This document shows positions 1-6,547 of a stretch of DNA of 9,616 bases, one piece after another (positions within the stretch are counted from its first letter, which is position 1; each line of letters opens with the position of its first letter). The position numbers and the translations under genes were made by a program. The DNA lies in the NCBI GenBank assembly GCA_022701925.1, contig JAKONM010000019.1, positions 1 through 9,616 on the forward strand, given 5' to 3'. This DNA comes from Microbacteriaceae bacterium. GTDB taxonomy: Bacteria; Actinomycetota; Actinomycetes; Actinomycetales; Microbacteriaceae. Below the pieces are notes generated by a model. That model saw only the letters and a program-made list of their open reading frames with translations. It was not told where the DNA came from and made no database searches.

Positions 1-515
1 CCGCGGCGCTGCTGGTCGGCGTCGGCGTCGGCCTCGCGCGGCTGCGGGCGGCGGTGCCCGGGCGGCGGCGCGGGGCCGTGGCGCTCGCCGCCGCGGCAGG
101 AGCGATCGGGCTGCTGGTGCCGGGAGCCTGGACCCCGGCCGCTGCGGCGCGGCTCACCACCCCGCCGCTGCCGGCCTCGCTCGCCTCCGCGGTGCGGGCG
201 GTGCCGGGCTGCGTGCCCGCGGACACGGCCACCGCCCTGGTGGAGGCGGACGTCCTCACCCGCCAGCTGCGGCTCGGCTGCGACGTCTGGCCCGACGTCA
301 GCGGCTGGCAGTACGCCGACCCCCGCGCCCGCGGGCTGGAGGCCTGGCGGAACCCCCGGTACCAGCAGACGCTGCTGCGCCACCTGCGCTCCGGCGACGC
401 CGTGCTGCTGACCGCCCGCGCCAGCGGCCTGTCCGCCGCGAGCCTCCAGGTGCTGCGAGCCGGGCCCGTGCTCTGGACCGGCGCGGCGGGGAGCCTGCAC
501 CGCACCGTCCGCTGA
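1..515 (+). CDS. C-terminal part of a polytopic membrane protein, GT-C glycosyltransferase-like (GT87/GT39 type), 5' truncated
   Basis: The gene enters the window from the left; its reading phase starts at base 3 and gives 170 residues before TGA at 513-515. The visible part starts inside a hydrophobic helix (residues 1-13), then a basic loop (PGRRRG, 19-24), a second hydrophobic helix (about 24-42), and a soluble tail of roughly 125 residues that is probably extracytoplasmic. The tail carries two cysteines (Cys70, Cys93) in the arrangement GCVPAD...GCDVWPDVSGWQYAD. This resembles the C-terminal region of actinobacterial GT87/ArnT-like polyprenol-phosphate sugar transferases, which often read like 'tD...gCp..vD..G..y'. 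The assignment rests on that remembered pattern and on topology, not on a catalytic motif, which would lie upstream. A GTG at 54 is only an internal codon, because the frame and the first helix extend leftwards past it. The gene converges on the hydrolase with 12 bases between stops. Any other polytopic envelope protein with such a tail remains possible. Confidence 0.5.
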   Translation, partial: AALLVGVGVGLARLRAAVPGRRRGAVALAAAAGAIGLLVPGAWTPAAAARLTTPPLPASLASAVRAVPGCVPADTATALVEADVLTRQLRLGCDVWPDVSGWQYADPRARGLEAWRNPRYQQTLLRHLRSGDAVLLTARASGLSAASLQVLRAGPVLWTGAAGSLHRTVR

Positions 516-519
516 CGCC

Positions 520-539
520 CCGCGGGCTCAGTCCCGCGG
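520..539. terminator. Short bidirectional terminator-like hairpin between convergent genes
   Basis: The arms CCGCGGG (520-526) and CCCGCGG (533-539) form a perfect 7-bp stem with a 6-base loop. The hairpin starts five bases after the stop of the left gene. It overlaps the stop codon (528-530) of the hydrolase on the other strand. There is no T-run on either side, which is common for terminators in high-GC actinobacteria. The position is the main support. Confidence 0.45.
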
Positions 540-1421
540 TCGCAGGCTCTCGACGACCGCGGCCGCGCCGCGCGCGCCGGCGGCGGTCGGCAGCAGCGGG
601 TAGACGTGCAGCTCGCCGACCTCCTCGTGCAGCGTGAGCGGCACGCCGGCGGCGCGCGCCCGATCGGCCAGCAGGTGCGCGTCCGGGTTCAGCACGTCCC
701 GCGTGCCCGTCAGCAGCGTGACCGGCCCGAGCCCGGTCAGGTCGCCGGCCAGCGGGCTGACCGCCGGGTCGGTGAGGGCGAGGTCCCCCCGCCAGCGGTC
801 CGCCAGCAGCCGGCCGCCCGGCACGCCGAGCCACGGGTCGGAGGGCTGCACGCGCGGGATGCGCGGGTTGCCGAAGGTCAGGTCCAGCGCCGGCGAGATC
901 AGCGTCGTCATCGGCAGCACCTCGCCGGCGTCGCGCAGGTGCAGCGCCGTGGACAGCGCGATCTGGCCGCCCGCGGAGTCGCCGGCCAGCGCGGTCGGCC
1001 CGTGCGCCTCCCGGCTCGCCCGCACCAGCCCGGCGACGCCGCGCAGCGCCTCGGCGGCGGTGCCGAACGGCACCAGGGGGTAGATCGGCAGGGTCACCAC
1101 GACACGGGCCTCGGCCGCGATGCGCGCCGCCAGCGCCCAGTGCTGCGGCGCGATCTCGTTCACCCAGCCGCCGCCGTGCACGTAGACGACACCGCCCCGC
1201 CGCGGCCCGCTCGCCGGGCGCACCGCGTAGACCGGCCAGCCGTCCACCCGTCGCACGTCGACCGCCACGTCGTGACGCAGCCGAGGCGGCGGCCCGAAGC
1301 GCGCCGGGCGCAGGCTGTTGGCGCGGATCCGCCGCAGGGCGCCCCGCTCGGAGACGAAGGCGCGGTTCGCCCGGGCCAGGCGCAGCAGCGCGGCCAGCAC
1401 GGGCGAGGGGACGGTGAGCAC
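528..1421 (-). CDS. Alpha/beta hydrolase, hormone-sensitive-lipase-like esterase (alpha/beta hydrolase fold-3)
   Basis: This 297-residue protein has the full signature of the HSL/family IV carboxylesterase group: the oxyanion-hole motif HGGGW at residues 82-86, the nucleophile elbow GDSAGG at 147-152 with Ser149, an acid candidate Asp242 (GTRDVLNPDAH) and a catalytic His272 (ELHVYPL). Such enzymes hydrolyse acyl esters of small alcohols or lipids; the natural substrate cannot be read from sequence. No clear signal peptide is present, since the N-terminus (MLTVPSPVLAALLRLARANRAF) looks like a cap helix, so a cytoplasmic location is expected. The length is normal for the family. The GTG start at 1421-1419 is preceded by a GGGAAG-like ribosome site about 8-13 bases upstream. 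The gene follows the antiporter on the same strand after an 82-base gap that contains a hairpin, so co-transcription is uncertain. Confidence 0.87.
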   Translation of the reverse strand: MLTVPSPVLAALLRLARANRAFVSERGALRRIRANSLRPARFGPPPRLRHDVAVDVRRVDGWPVYAVRPASGPRRGGVVYVHGGGWVNEIAPQHWALAARIAAEARVVVTLPIYPLVPFGTAAEALRGVAGLVRASREAHGPTALAGDSAGGQIALSTALHLRDAGEVLPMTTLISPALDLTFGNPRIPRVQPSDPWLGVPGGRLLADRWRGDLALTDPAVSPLAGDLTGLGPVTLLTGTRDVLNPDAHLLADRARAAGVPLTLHEEVGELHVYPLLPTAAGARGAAAVVESLRPRD

Positions 1422-1444
1422 GGCGCCTGCTTCCCGCAGCGCCC

Positions 1445-1477
1445 GCGGGACGCCGCTGCCGCAGGCGGCGGTCCCGC
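1445..1477 (-). terminator. Bulged GC hairpin between antiporter and hydrolase genes (possible terminator or attenuator)
   Basis: The arms GCGGGACGCCGC (1445-1456) and GCGGCGGTCCCGC (1465-1477) pair over 12 bp with one bulged G and an 8-base loop. The hairpin lies 27 bases after the antiporter stop and 23 bases before the hydrolase start in the direction of transcription. No T-run follows it. It may end or reduce transcription into the hydrolase, or protect the 3' end of the antiporter mRNA. The function is inferred from position and stability only. Confidence 0.45.
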
Positions 1478-1503
1478 CCGGCCCGCCGATCCTGCCTCAC
1501 GGA

Positions 1504-3078
1504 TCAGTCCGCGTGATCCAGCCGGATCTCCTCCTTGTCGAGGCGGTCCTGGATGCGCCGCAGCACGATGTCATCGATGCGGCCCTCGTCGCGCAGGCGG
1601 ATCAGCACCTCGCGCTTGCGCTGCACCAGGCGCAGGCGCAGGGCCTCGTAGTCCGCCTCGGCCCGCTGGTCGTCGTCCAGGTCGGCGTCCTCCTCCGCCT
1701 GCGCCGCGCGCAGCTGCGCCTCCAGCTCGCGCCGGCTGCGCTCCACCACCGCACGACCGGCGCCGACCTCCTCGGCCAGGGGCTCCAGCGCGCGCAGCGC
1801 CTCCTGCGTCGCCTCGATCTCGGCCTCGTCCAGCTCGCGCACCACGTCCTCGTCGGGCGGCAGCGCCGCGCGGCGCAGCACCAGGGGCAGCAGCAGCCCC
1901 TGCACGACCAGGGTCGTCGCGATGACGCCCGCGGTGACGAAGACGACCAGGTCGCGCTCGGGGAAGGCGCCGCCGGAGGAGACGGCCGCCGGCACGGACA
2001 GCGCCGCGGCCAGCGACACCGCGCCGCGGAACCCGGCCGCGCCCCGCACCAGGCGCTCGCGGTTCGTGGAGTACAGCGCCTGCTCCGCGGGACGGCGGTC
2101 GAGCAGTCGGACGAGGCCGGCGGCGCCGTAGAGGAACGCGAACCGCACGGCCACCAGCAGGCCGGACACCAGCGCGATCGCGCCCAGCCCCTCCACGATC
2201 CGCCGCGCGTCCAGCTCGCGCACGGCGACCTGCGTCTCGATGCCGACCAGCACGAACAGGGCGCCGTTCAGCAGGTGGGTGGTCAGCGACCAGAAGTCGT
2301 TCATCTGCGCCCGCGTGTCCGCGCGCCCGATCCGCGGCCCGATCTGGCTGAGCGCCAGCCCGCAGAGCACCACGGCCAGCACGCCCGAGGCGTGGATCAG
2401 CTCGGCGAGCAGGTACGCGGTGAAGGGGCTGAGCACCATGACCACGTTCGCCTGCAGCGGGTCGTCCATGCGGCGCCGCAGCAGCACGGCGAGGGCGGCG
2501 ACGGCCAGCCCCACCGCGACGCCGCCGCCGTAGGACAGCAGCACCGAGCCCCCGACGCTCAGCGGCGTGATCTGCACCCCCTCCGCGGAAGCGCCGATCG
2601 CCAGCGCCAGGATGACGAGGGCGGTGCCGTCGTTCACCAGGCTCTCGGCGCGCAGCGAGGTCAGGGTCCTGCGGGGCAGGCCGCCCGCCAGCGCGCCGGT
2701 GGCCGTGGCGTCGGTGGGCGCGACGGCCGCGCCCAGCACCCACGCCGCCGCCCACGGCAGCCCGATCGCGTGCCCGACCACCGCGACCGCCGCGGCGGTG
2801 GCCACCACCAGCAGCGTGCTGGTCAGCACGACGCTGCGCAGGTTGCTGCGGATCTCGCGCAGCGAGGTGGTCAGGCTCTCCCAGAACAGCAGCGCGGGCA
2901 GGAAGAGGAGCAGCACGACCTCGGGCGGCAGCTCGACGTCGCGGAAGGCGGGCAGGAAGCCCAGCGCCAGCCCGGCGGCCAGGAAGAGGATCGGCGCGGC
3001 GATGCGGATGCGGCGGGCCAGCGAGCCGAGCGCCAGGACCACCGCGCCCAGCACGACGATCAGTTCGAGACCGAGCAG
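1504..3078 (-). CDS. Na+/H+ antiporter, CPA1 (NhaP/NHE-like) family
   Basis: This polytopic inner-membrane protein exchanges Na+ (or K+) for H+ and supports pH and salt homeostasis. Read from a CTG at 3078 it has 524 residues, a normal CPA1 length. Around a dozen hydrophobic segments run from residue 4 to about 402. The Thr-Asp unwound-helix motif is in APTDATATG (120-128, Asp123). The characteristic Asn-Asp pair is in ESLVNDGTA (145-153, Asn149-Asp150). A hydrophilic, charged, probably helical cytoplasmic tail of about 120 residues follows and ends RRIQDRLDKEEIRLD, as in bacterial CPA1 proteins. The start is uncertain. The first conventional start is GTG at 3054, which would cut the first membrane helix to about 12 residues and lacks a ribosome site. 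The CTG at 3078 restores a full helix and has GAGAAGG five bases upstream. The ion preference cannot be told from sequence. Confidence 0.92.
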   Translation of the reverse strand: MLGLELIVVLGAVVLALGSLARRIRIAAPILFLAAGLALGFLPAFRDVELPPEVVLLLFLPALLFWESLTTSLREIRSNLRSVVLTSTLLVVATAAAVAVVGHAIGLPWAAAWVLGAAVAPTDATATGALAGGLPRRTLTSLRAESLVNDGTALVILALAIGASAEGVQITPLSVGGSVLLSYGGGVAVGLAVAALAVLLRRRMDDPLQANVVMVLSPFTAYLLAELIHASGVLAVVLCGLALSQIGPRIGRADTRAQMNDFWSLTTHLLNGALFVLVGIETQVAVRELDARRIVEGLGAIALVSGLLVAVRFAFLYGAAGLVRLLDRRPAEQALYSTNRERLVRGAAGFRGAVSLAAALSVPAAVSSGGAFPERDLVVFVTAGVIATTLVVQGLLLPLVLRRAALPPDEDVVRELDEAEIEATQEALRALEPLAEEVGAGRAVVERSRRELEAQLRAAQAEEDADLDDDQRAEADYEALRLRLVQRKREVLIRLRDEGRIDDIVLRRIQDRLDKEEIRLDHAD

Positions 3079-3291
3079 GGGGACCTTCTCACGCGGACGG
3101 CTGCGTCGCGGCGCAGCGGTCGCGAGGAGCGGAGGAGACGCGCTCCCTCGCAGTCTGAGGGGTCGCGGCGCCCGCGGTCGTGATTCCGGTGCGGATCGCA
3201 GCCGATTCGGAGCGGGCGGGCGCGGTACCACGGACCCGCCCGGTGCTCCAGCCCGCGGGAGGGGCGGGCGGCGGCCTGCGAGGATCGGGCG
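3079..3291. other. Divergent intergenic region, 213 bases
   Basis: This gap separates the divergently transcribed antiporter and mannosyltransferase-like genes, so it should hold promoters for both. I could not pick a convincing -35/-10 pair on either strand. A small inverted repeat, GCTGCG (3100-3105) with CGCAGC (3112-3117), would fold in the antiporter leader. A purine-rich GAGGAGCGGAGGAG run lies near 3123-3136 but precedes no start codon. No short gene is supported here. Confidence 0.4.
3084..3090 (-). promoter_or_regulatory. Ribosome binding site favouring a CTG start for the antiporter
   Basis: Read on the minus strand, GAGAAGG (3090 to 3084) is followed by five bases (TCCCC) and then CTG at 3078-3076. 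The next standard start in frame, GTG at 3054, is about 29 bases from this site, too far to use it. The region upstream has no plausible ATG/GTG until GTG at 3231, which would add an unlikely basic, proline-rich leader. Confidence 0.45.
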
Positions 3292-4482
3292 GTGACGAGC
3301 CCTCGCCCGGCGGAGACGGTGCGCCGTCCGGCGCCGTCGACCCGGGTCCGCCGCCTGGTGCTGCGCTGCCTCGCCGTCTTCGTCGGCGCGCGACTCGTCA
3401 CCAGCGCGTTCCTGCTCTGGCTGACCACCCGCACCACGTCGGCCTCGGAGGCGGGCGCGCACCCCTCCTTCGCCGGGATCTCGAGCGCGTGGGACGGCGC
3501 CTGGTACCGGCGGATCGCCCTCCACGGCTACCCGACGACCCTGCCGCTCGACGCGCACGGGCAGGTCGCGCAGAACGAGTGGGCGTTCCTGCCCGCCTAC
3601 CCGTTCCTCGTCCGCGTCGTGTCGGCGGTGACCGGCACGGGCTGGGAGGCGGCCGCGGTGGCGGTGTCGCTGCTCTTCGGCGGCGCCGCCGCCGTGCTGC
3701 TCGGCCTGCTGCTCGCCCGCCGGACCGGCGACCGCGCGGCGCTCTTCGCGGTCGCGCTGTTCTGCTCGTCGCCGGTGGCCCTCGTGCTGCAGACGGCCTA
3801 CGCCGACGCGATGATGACCTGCCTGCTGCTTGGCGTGCTGGTGCTGGTCGACCGCCGGCGCAGCGGCTGGGCGGTGCCGGTCGTGCTGCTGGCCGCCGCC
3901 ACGAGACCGGGCGTGCTCGCGGTCGCCCTGCTCGTCGTGCTGCGGTGCTGGGACCGGTGGCGCGAGCGGCGCGCGGAGGGCGTCGCGGGGGAGCTCGCGC
4001 TGCTGGCCGCGAGCACCGTCGGCGGACTGGCGTGGCCGGTCGTCGTCGGCCTGGCGACGGGCCGGGCGGACGCCTACGTGCGCACCGAGACCGCCTGGCG
4101 ATCGCTGTGGACCGGCAGCACCGACCTGCTGCTCTTCCAGCCCTGGTTCTTCGTCGCGCAGCAGCTGTTCGGCCTCGCGGGAGTGCCGGTGCTCGCGCTG
4201 CTGGCGGTCGCGTTCGTCGTGCTGGTGCTCCGCCCGTCGCGGCGGGCGGGCCGCGTCGTGCAGCTGTGGACCGCCTCCTACGCCGTCTACCTGCTGGCGG
4301 TCTTCATGCCGCAGACCAGCCTGCCGCGGCTGCTGCTGCCGATGTCGCCCGCGCTCGCCGCGGCGCCCGTGCCGCGCCGGAGGCCCATGATCGTCGTGGT
4401 GCTGGGGGCGTCCACGGCCCTGCAGCTGCTCTGGCTCTGGTGCACGTACGGTCCGGTGAAGACGTTCCTGACGGTGCCGTGA
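3292..4482 (+). CDS. Membrane mannosyltransferase-like protein, PIG-V / GT-C family
   Basis: The 396-residue protein is strongly hydrophobic, with a cytoplasmic basic N-terminus and about nine or more membrane helices from residue 22 on. Motifs match the bacterial PIG-V (GPI mannosyltransferase 2-like) group: WDGAWYRRIALHGYP at 67-81, where Asp68 is the candidate catalytic acidic residue of the first extracytoplasmic loop; NEWAFLPAYPFLVR at 95-108; QTAYADAM at 167-174 (family YxEAxF-like); ATRPG at 203-207; and a late PRLLLP at 345-350. Members are GT-C glycosyltransferases thought to use polyprenyl-phosphate sugars outside the cytoplasmic membrane. Mannose as donor is inferred from family naming. 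The GTG start at 3292 has GAGGA at 3280-3284, seven bases upstream. The next gene begins 25 bases after the stop and is probably co-transcribed. Another GT-C-like protein ends at base 515, but the two are not adjacent. Confidence 0.78.
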   Translation: MTSPRPAETVRRPAPSTRVRRLVLRCLAVFVGARLVTSAFLLWLTTRTTSASEAGAHPSFAGISSAWDGAWYRRIALHGYPTTLPLDAHGQVAQNEWAFLPAYPFLVRVVSAVTGTGWEAAAVAVSLLFGGAAAVLLGLLLARRTGDRAALFAVALFCSSPVALVLQTAYADAMMTCLLLGVLVLVDRRRSGWAVPVVLLAAATRPGVLAVALLVVLRCWDRWRERRAEGVAGELALLAASTVGGLAWPVVVGLATGRADAYVRTETAWRSLWTGSTDLLLFQPWFFVAQQLFGLAGVPVLALLAVAFVVLVLRPSRRAGRVVQLWTASYAVYLLAVFMPQTSLPRLLLPMSPALAAAPVPRRRPMIVVVLGASTALQLLWLWCTYGPVKTFLTVP

Positions 4483-4507
4483 GCGGTCCGGCGATCGAGG
4501 GCGAGAC

Positions 4508-5035
4508 GTGGCGGGAGGCGGCGTGACGGAGGCGGTGTCCCGCGGTCCCGCAGGCCTGATCGACCTGGGCGGGGTGCACCGACTCGCCGAGCGCGCGGTC
4601 CGCGGCGCCCGGGTCCCCGCGGCGGAGGACCGGCAGGCGCATCCGGGCCTCGGCCCGCACCGGGTGCTGGCCGATCAGGACTGGCACCGCGAGCGGGTGT
4701 GGACCGCCGGCGGCGTCGAGCACGCGCAGACGGACCACTGGTTCAGCCGCTGGGCGCTGCTGCCGGACGCCCGCCTCGTGCGCGCCGACCGCTGGCGGTC
4801 CGAGCTGCGGACCGACGGCCTGGACGAGCCCGCCGCGCCCTGGCGCACGGCCGTGCGGGCGCTCACCGTGCGCGACGTGCTGGTACTGGATCGGCCGACC
4901 ACCGACGCGGTCGAGCAGCACGGCCGCGTGCGCACCTGGGGCGTGCGGGCGGTCGGGGAGCCGACCGCGCCGTGGCCGGGCGCCGGGCTGGAGCGGCTGC
5001 TGAAGGCGCTGGCCGACCGGCCCGTCACGGGCTGA
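4508..5035 (+). CDS. Conserved-looking hypothetical protein of 175 residues
   Basis: I do not recognise a family. The frame shows near-complete G/C at third positions, starts 25 bases after the mannosyltransferase-like gene and stops inside a strong terminator hairpin, so it looks like a real second gene of a two-gene operon. The protein has no signal peptide or membrane helix. It is rich in Arg, Trp and His, with a Trp-rich core: DQDWHRERVWTAGG (57-70), TDHWFSRWALLPDAR (75-89), RADRWRSEL (92-100) and a beta-like stretch VRDVLVLDRPTTDAVEQHGRVR (121-142). This reads as a small soluble globular domain. Two GTG starts compete: 4508 with GAGGG at 4497-4501 (six-base spacer) and 4523 with GGGAGG at 4513-4518 (four-base spacer). 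The first is used here. The second would shorten the protein by five residues. A role alongside the glycosyltransferase is only a contextual guess. Confidence 0.62.
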   Translation: MAGGGVTEAVSRGPAGLIDLGGVHRLAERAVRGARVPAAEDRQAHPGLGPHRVLADQDWHRERVWTAGGVEHAQTDHWFSRWALLPDARLVRADRWRSELRTDGLDEPAAPWRTAVRALTVRDVLVLDRPTTDAVEQHGRVRTWGVRAVGEPTAPWPGAGLERLLKALADRPVTG

Positions 5036-5055
5036 CCCGGCGGCGGGTCAGCCCG
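5028..5055. terminator. Bidirectional terminator: perfect 12-bp stem spanning both stop codons
   Basis: CGGGCTGACCCG (5028-5039) and CGGGTCAGCCCG (5044-5055) pair perfectly around the 4-base loop GCGG. The TGA of the plus-strand gene (5033-5035) lies in the left arm. The stop of the minus-strand flotillin gene (TCA at 5048-5050 on the plus strand) lies in the right arm, so the two stop codons pair with each other. There is no T-run on either side. The structure is the same on either transcript, so it can serve both. Confidence 0.75.
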
Positions 5056-6427
5056 CGTCCCCGCCCCGTGCCCGGGCCAGCTGCTCGCCGGCCGCGGCGC
5101 CCGCCGCCGCGCCCGTGGCCCGGCCGGTCACCAGCTCCGCGACGTCGATGCCCACCAGGTCCTTGATCAGCTTCGTCGAGGTGGCCAGCTGGCCGGCGAC
5201 GCTCTGACCCAGCTGCCCGGTCGGGTCGCCGTCGGAGGCGATGATCGTCATCGAGCCGATGCCCGACAGCGGCTCGGCGGCCGCCCGCACGATCTCGGGC
5301 AGCTGCGCGATCAGCTGCTGGCGCAGCAGCTCGGCGGCGCGCTCCTGCAGCGCCTCCGCCTGGGCGCGGCTCGACTCGGCCTGCGCCGCACCGGTGGCCC
5401 GGATGCGGCCGGCCTCCGCCTCGCCCTCCGCGCGCACGGCCTCCGCGACCGCGATGCGGCGGTTCCGCTCGGCCTGCGCCTCCGCGGTCGCGCGGGTCGA
5501 GACGGCGTACGCCTCGGCGTCGGCGACGGCCCGCACCTCCGCCTCCAGCTCCTGCTTGCGCAGGCCCACCCGCTTGCCGGCCGTCAGCTCCTGCTGCGAC
5601 ACGACCTCCTGCTGCGCGATCGCCTCCGCGAGCGGTGCGGCCGCGGCCGCCTCGGCGCCCGCCCGGTCGGTCTCCTTGCGGATCTCGGCGCGGCGCAGGT
5701 CGAGCTTGCGCTGCTGCTCGGCGACGGCCTGGTCGGCGCCGATGCGCGCCTCCTCCGACGCCTGCCGGGCGACCGACTCGGCGATCTCCGCGACCTGCTT
5801 CACGCGGGCGGCCTCGGCGCGGCCCAGGTCGCGGATGTAGCCGTTGTCGTCGTCGATCTCCTTGATCTGCAGGGTGTCGATCTGCAGGCCCTGCACGTCC
5901 AGCGACTCGCGCACCGCCTCCAGCACCTGGCCCTGCAGCGCCTGCCGGTTGGTGATGATCTCGGTGACGGTCAGCTGCCCGACGATGGAGCGCACGGATC
6001 CGGAGAGCACCTCCTCCGTCGACGACTCGATCTGGTCCTGCTGGTTCAGGAACCGCTGCGCGGCGGCCCGCACCATCTGCTCGGAGCCGCCCACCTTCAC
6101 GACGGCCACGGCGTTCACGCGGATGGTGATGGCGTCGCGGGTCTGCGCGGTCGCCTGCACGTTCAGCTGGCGGCTGCGCAGGCTCAGCTTGAAGTAGGCC
6201 TCCACGACCGGCCGCACGAAGACGCGGGAGCCGAACACCACCCGCTGGCCGGCGTTCTCGTCGGACTCGTCGCCCGTGCGCGCGCCGCGCTGGCGCGAGG
6301 TCACGATGATCGCCTCGTCGGGCTTCGCCACCTTGATGCCGCGCAGCACCGTGAAGACCACCAGCAGCGCGAGCACCGCGACGACGAGCACCAGGACCAG
6401 CAGGACGGGGTCGAAACCGGGGATCAT
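5048..6427 (-). CDS. Flotillin-family (SPFH/Band 7) membrane scaffold protein
   Basis: The 459-residue protein has an N-terminal membrane helix (about residues 8-28). A SPFH/Band 7 domain follows (about 31-200, starting KVAKPDEAIIV and including RDAITIRVNAVAVVKVGG and the segment ending LQIKEIDDDNGYIRDLGR). Next comes a long Ala/Glu/Arg/Gln-rich coiled coil (about 203-370) with the EA-repeats typical of flotillins. The C-terminal part is GIGSMTIIASDG (389-400), then a helix. Flotillins form oligomers in functional membrane microdomains and influence fluidity and membrane protein assembly. The family usually sits next to an NfeD-type partner gene; none is seen here, and the gene stands alone between a convergent and a divergent neighbour. 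The ATG at 6427 gives MIPGFDPVLL directly before the helix, as expected. No ribosome site is visible, but a -10-like element lies just upstream. The coding frame stays open far upstream only as an antisense shadow. Confidence 0.93.
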   Translation of the reverse strand: MIPGFDPVLLVLVLVVAVLALLVVFTVLRGIKVAKPDEAIIVTSRQRGARTGDESDENAGQRVVFGSRVFVRPVVEAYFKLSLRSRQLNVQATAQTRDAITIRVNAVAVVKVGGSEQMVRAAAQRFLNQQDQIESSTEEVLSGSVRSIVGQLTVTEIITNRQALQGQVLEAVRESLDVQGLQIDTLQIKEIDDDNGYIRDLGRAEAARVKQVAEIAESVARQASEEARIGADQAVAEQQRKLDLRRAEIRKETDRAGAEAAAAAPLAEAIAQQEVVSQQELTAGKRVGLRKQELEAEVRAVADAEAYAVSTRATAEAQAERNRRIAVAEAVRAEGEAEAGRIRATGAAQAESSRAQAEALQERAAELLRQQLIAQLPEIVRAAAEPLSGIGSMTIIASDGDPTGQLGQSVAGQLATSTKLIKDLVGIDVAELVTGRATGAAAGAAAGEQLARARGGDAG

Positions 6428-6433
6428 CCAGCC

Positions 6434-6439
6434 AGTATG
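6434..6439 (-). promoter_or_regulatory. Candidate -10 element of a leaderless flotillin promoter
   Basis: On the minus strand the hexamer CATACT (6439 to 6434) resembles TANNNT-type -10 boxes. It lies six bases before the flotillin ATG at 6427, so transcription would begin at or next to the A of the start codon. A weak -35-like CCGACA (6460 to 6455) sits 15 bases upstream. The absence of any purine-rich ribosome site before the ATG agrees with leaderless translation, which is frequent in actinobacteria. The evidence is weak to moderate. Confidence 0.35.
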
Positions 6440-6547
6440 CCGATCACGGCGGCGTGTCGGAACCGGTCGCCCCCGGACTCGGGGCCTTCCGTGCCCGCCC
6501 GCGCGACCCTTGCGGCGCAGCCGGTTACCGTGGAGCGGGAGCCCGCC

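Noticed and set aside
3100..3117. Small inverted repeat GCTGCG/CGCAGC as a riboswitch or attenuator of the antiporter
   Set aside because: A 6-bp stem is easily met by chance in such GC-rich DNA, and no further conserved structure or T-run is seen.
1318..3183. Long plus-strand open frame antisense to the antiporter
   Set aside because: It encodes a low-complexity Gln/His/Arg/Gly-rich product with no motif, while the opposite strand encodes an intact CPA1 antiporter.
4304..4921. Minus-strand frame opposite the 175-residue gene
   Set aside because: Third-position G/C, operon spacing and the stop inside the terminator favour the plus-strand gene. The minus frame also overlaps the end of the mannosyltransferase-like gene.
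6510..6530. TTGCGG / TTACCG as a promoter for the DUF1992 gene
   Set aside because: The two boxes are only about nine bases apart, far too close for a sigma-70-type promoter.
6437..6547. Upstream ATG extending the DUF1992 protein by 37 residues
   Set aside because: There is no ribosome site, the extension overlaps the flotillin promoter area, and ATG at 6548 has a well-spaced GGGAG.
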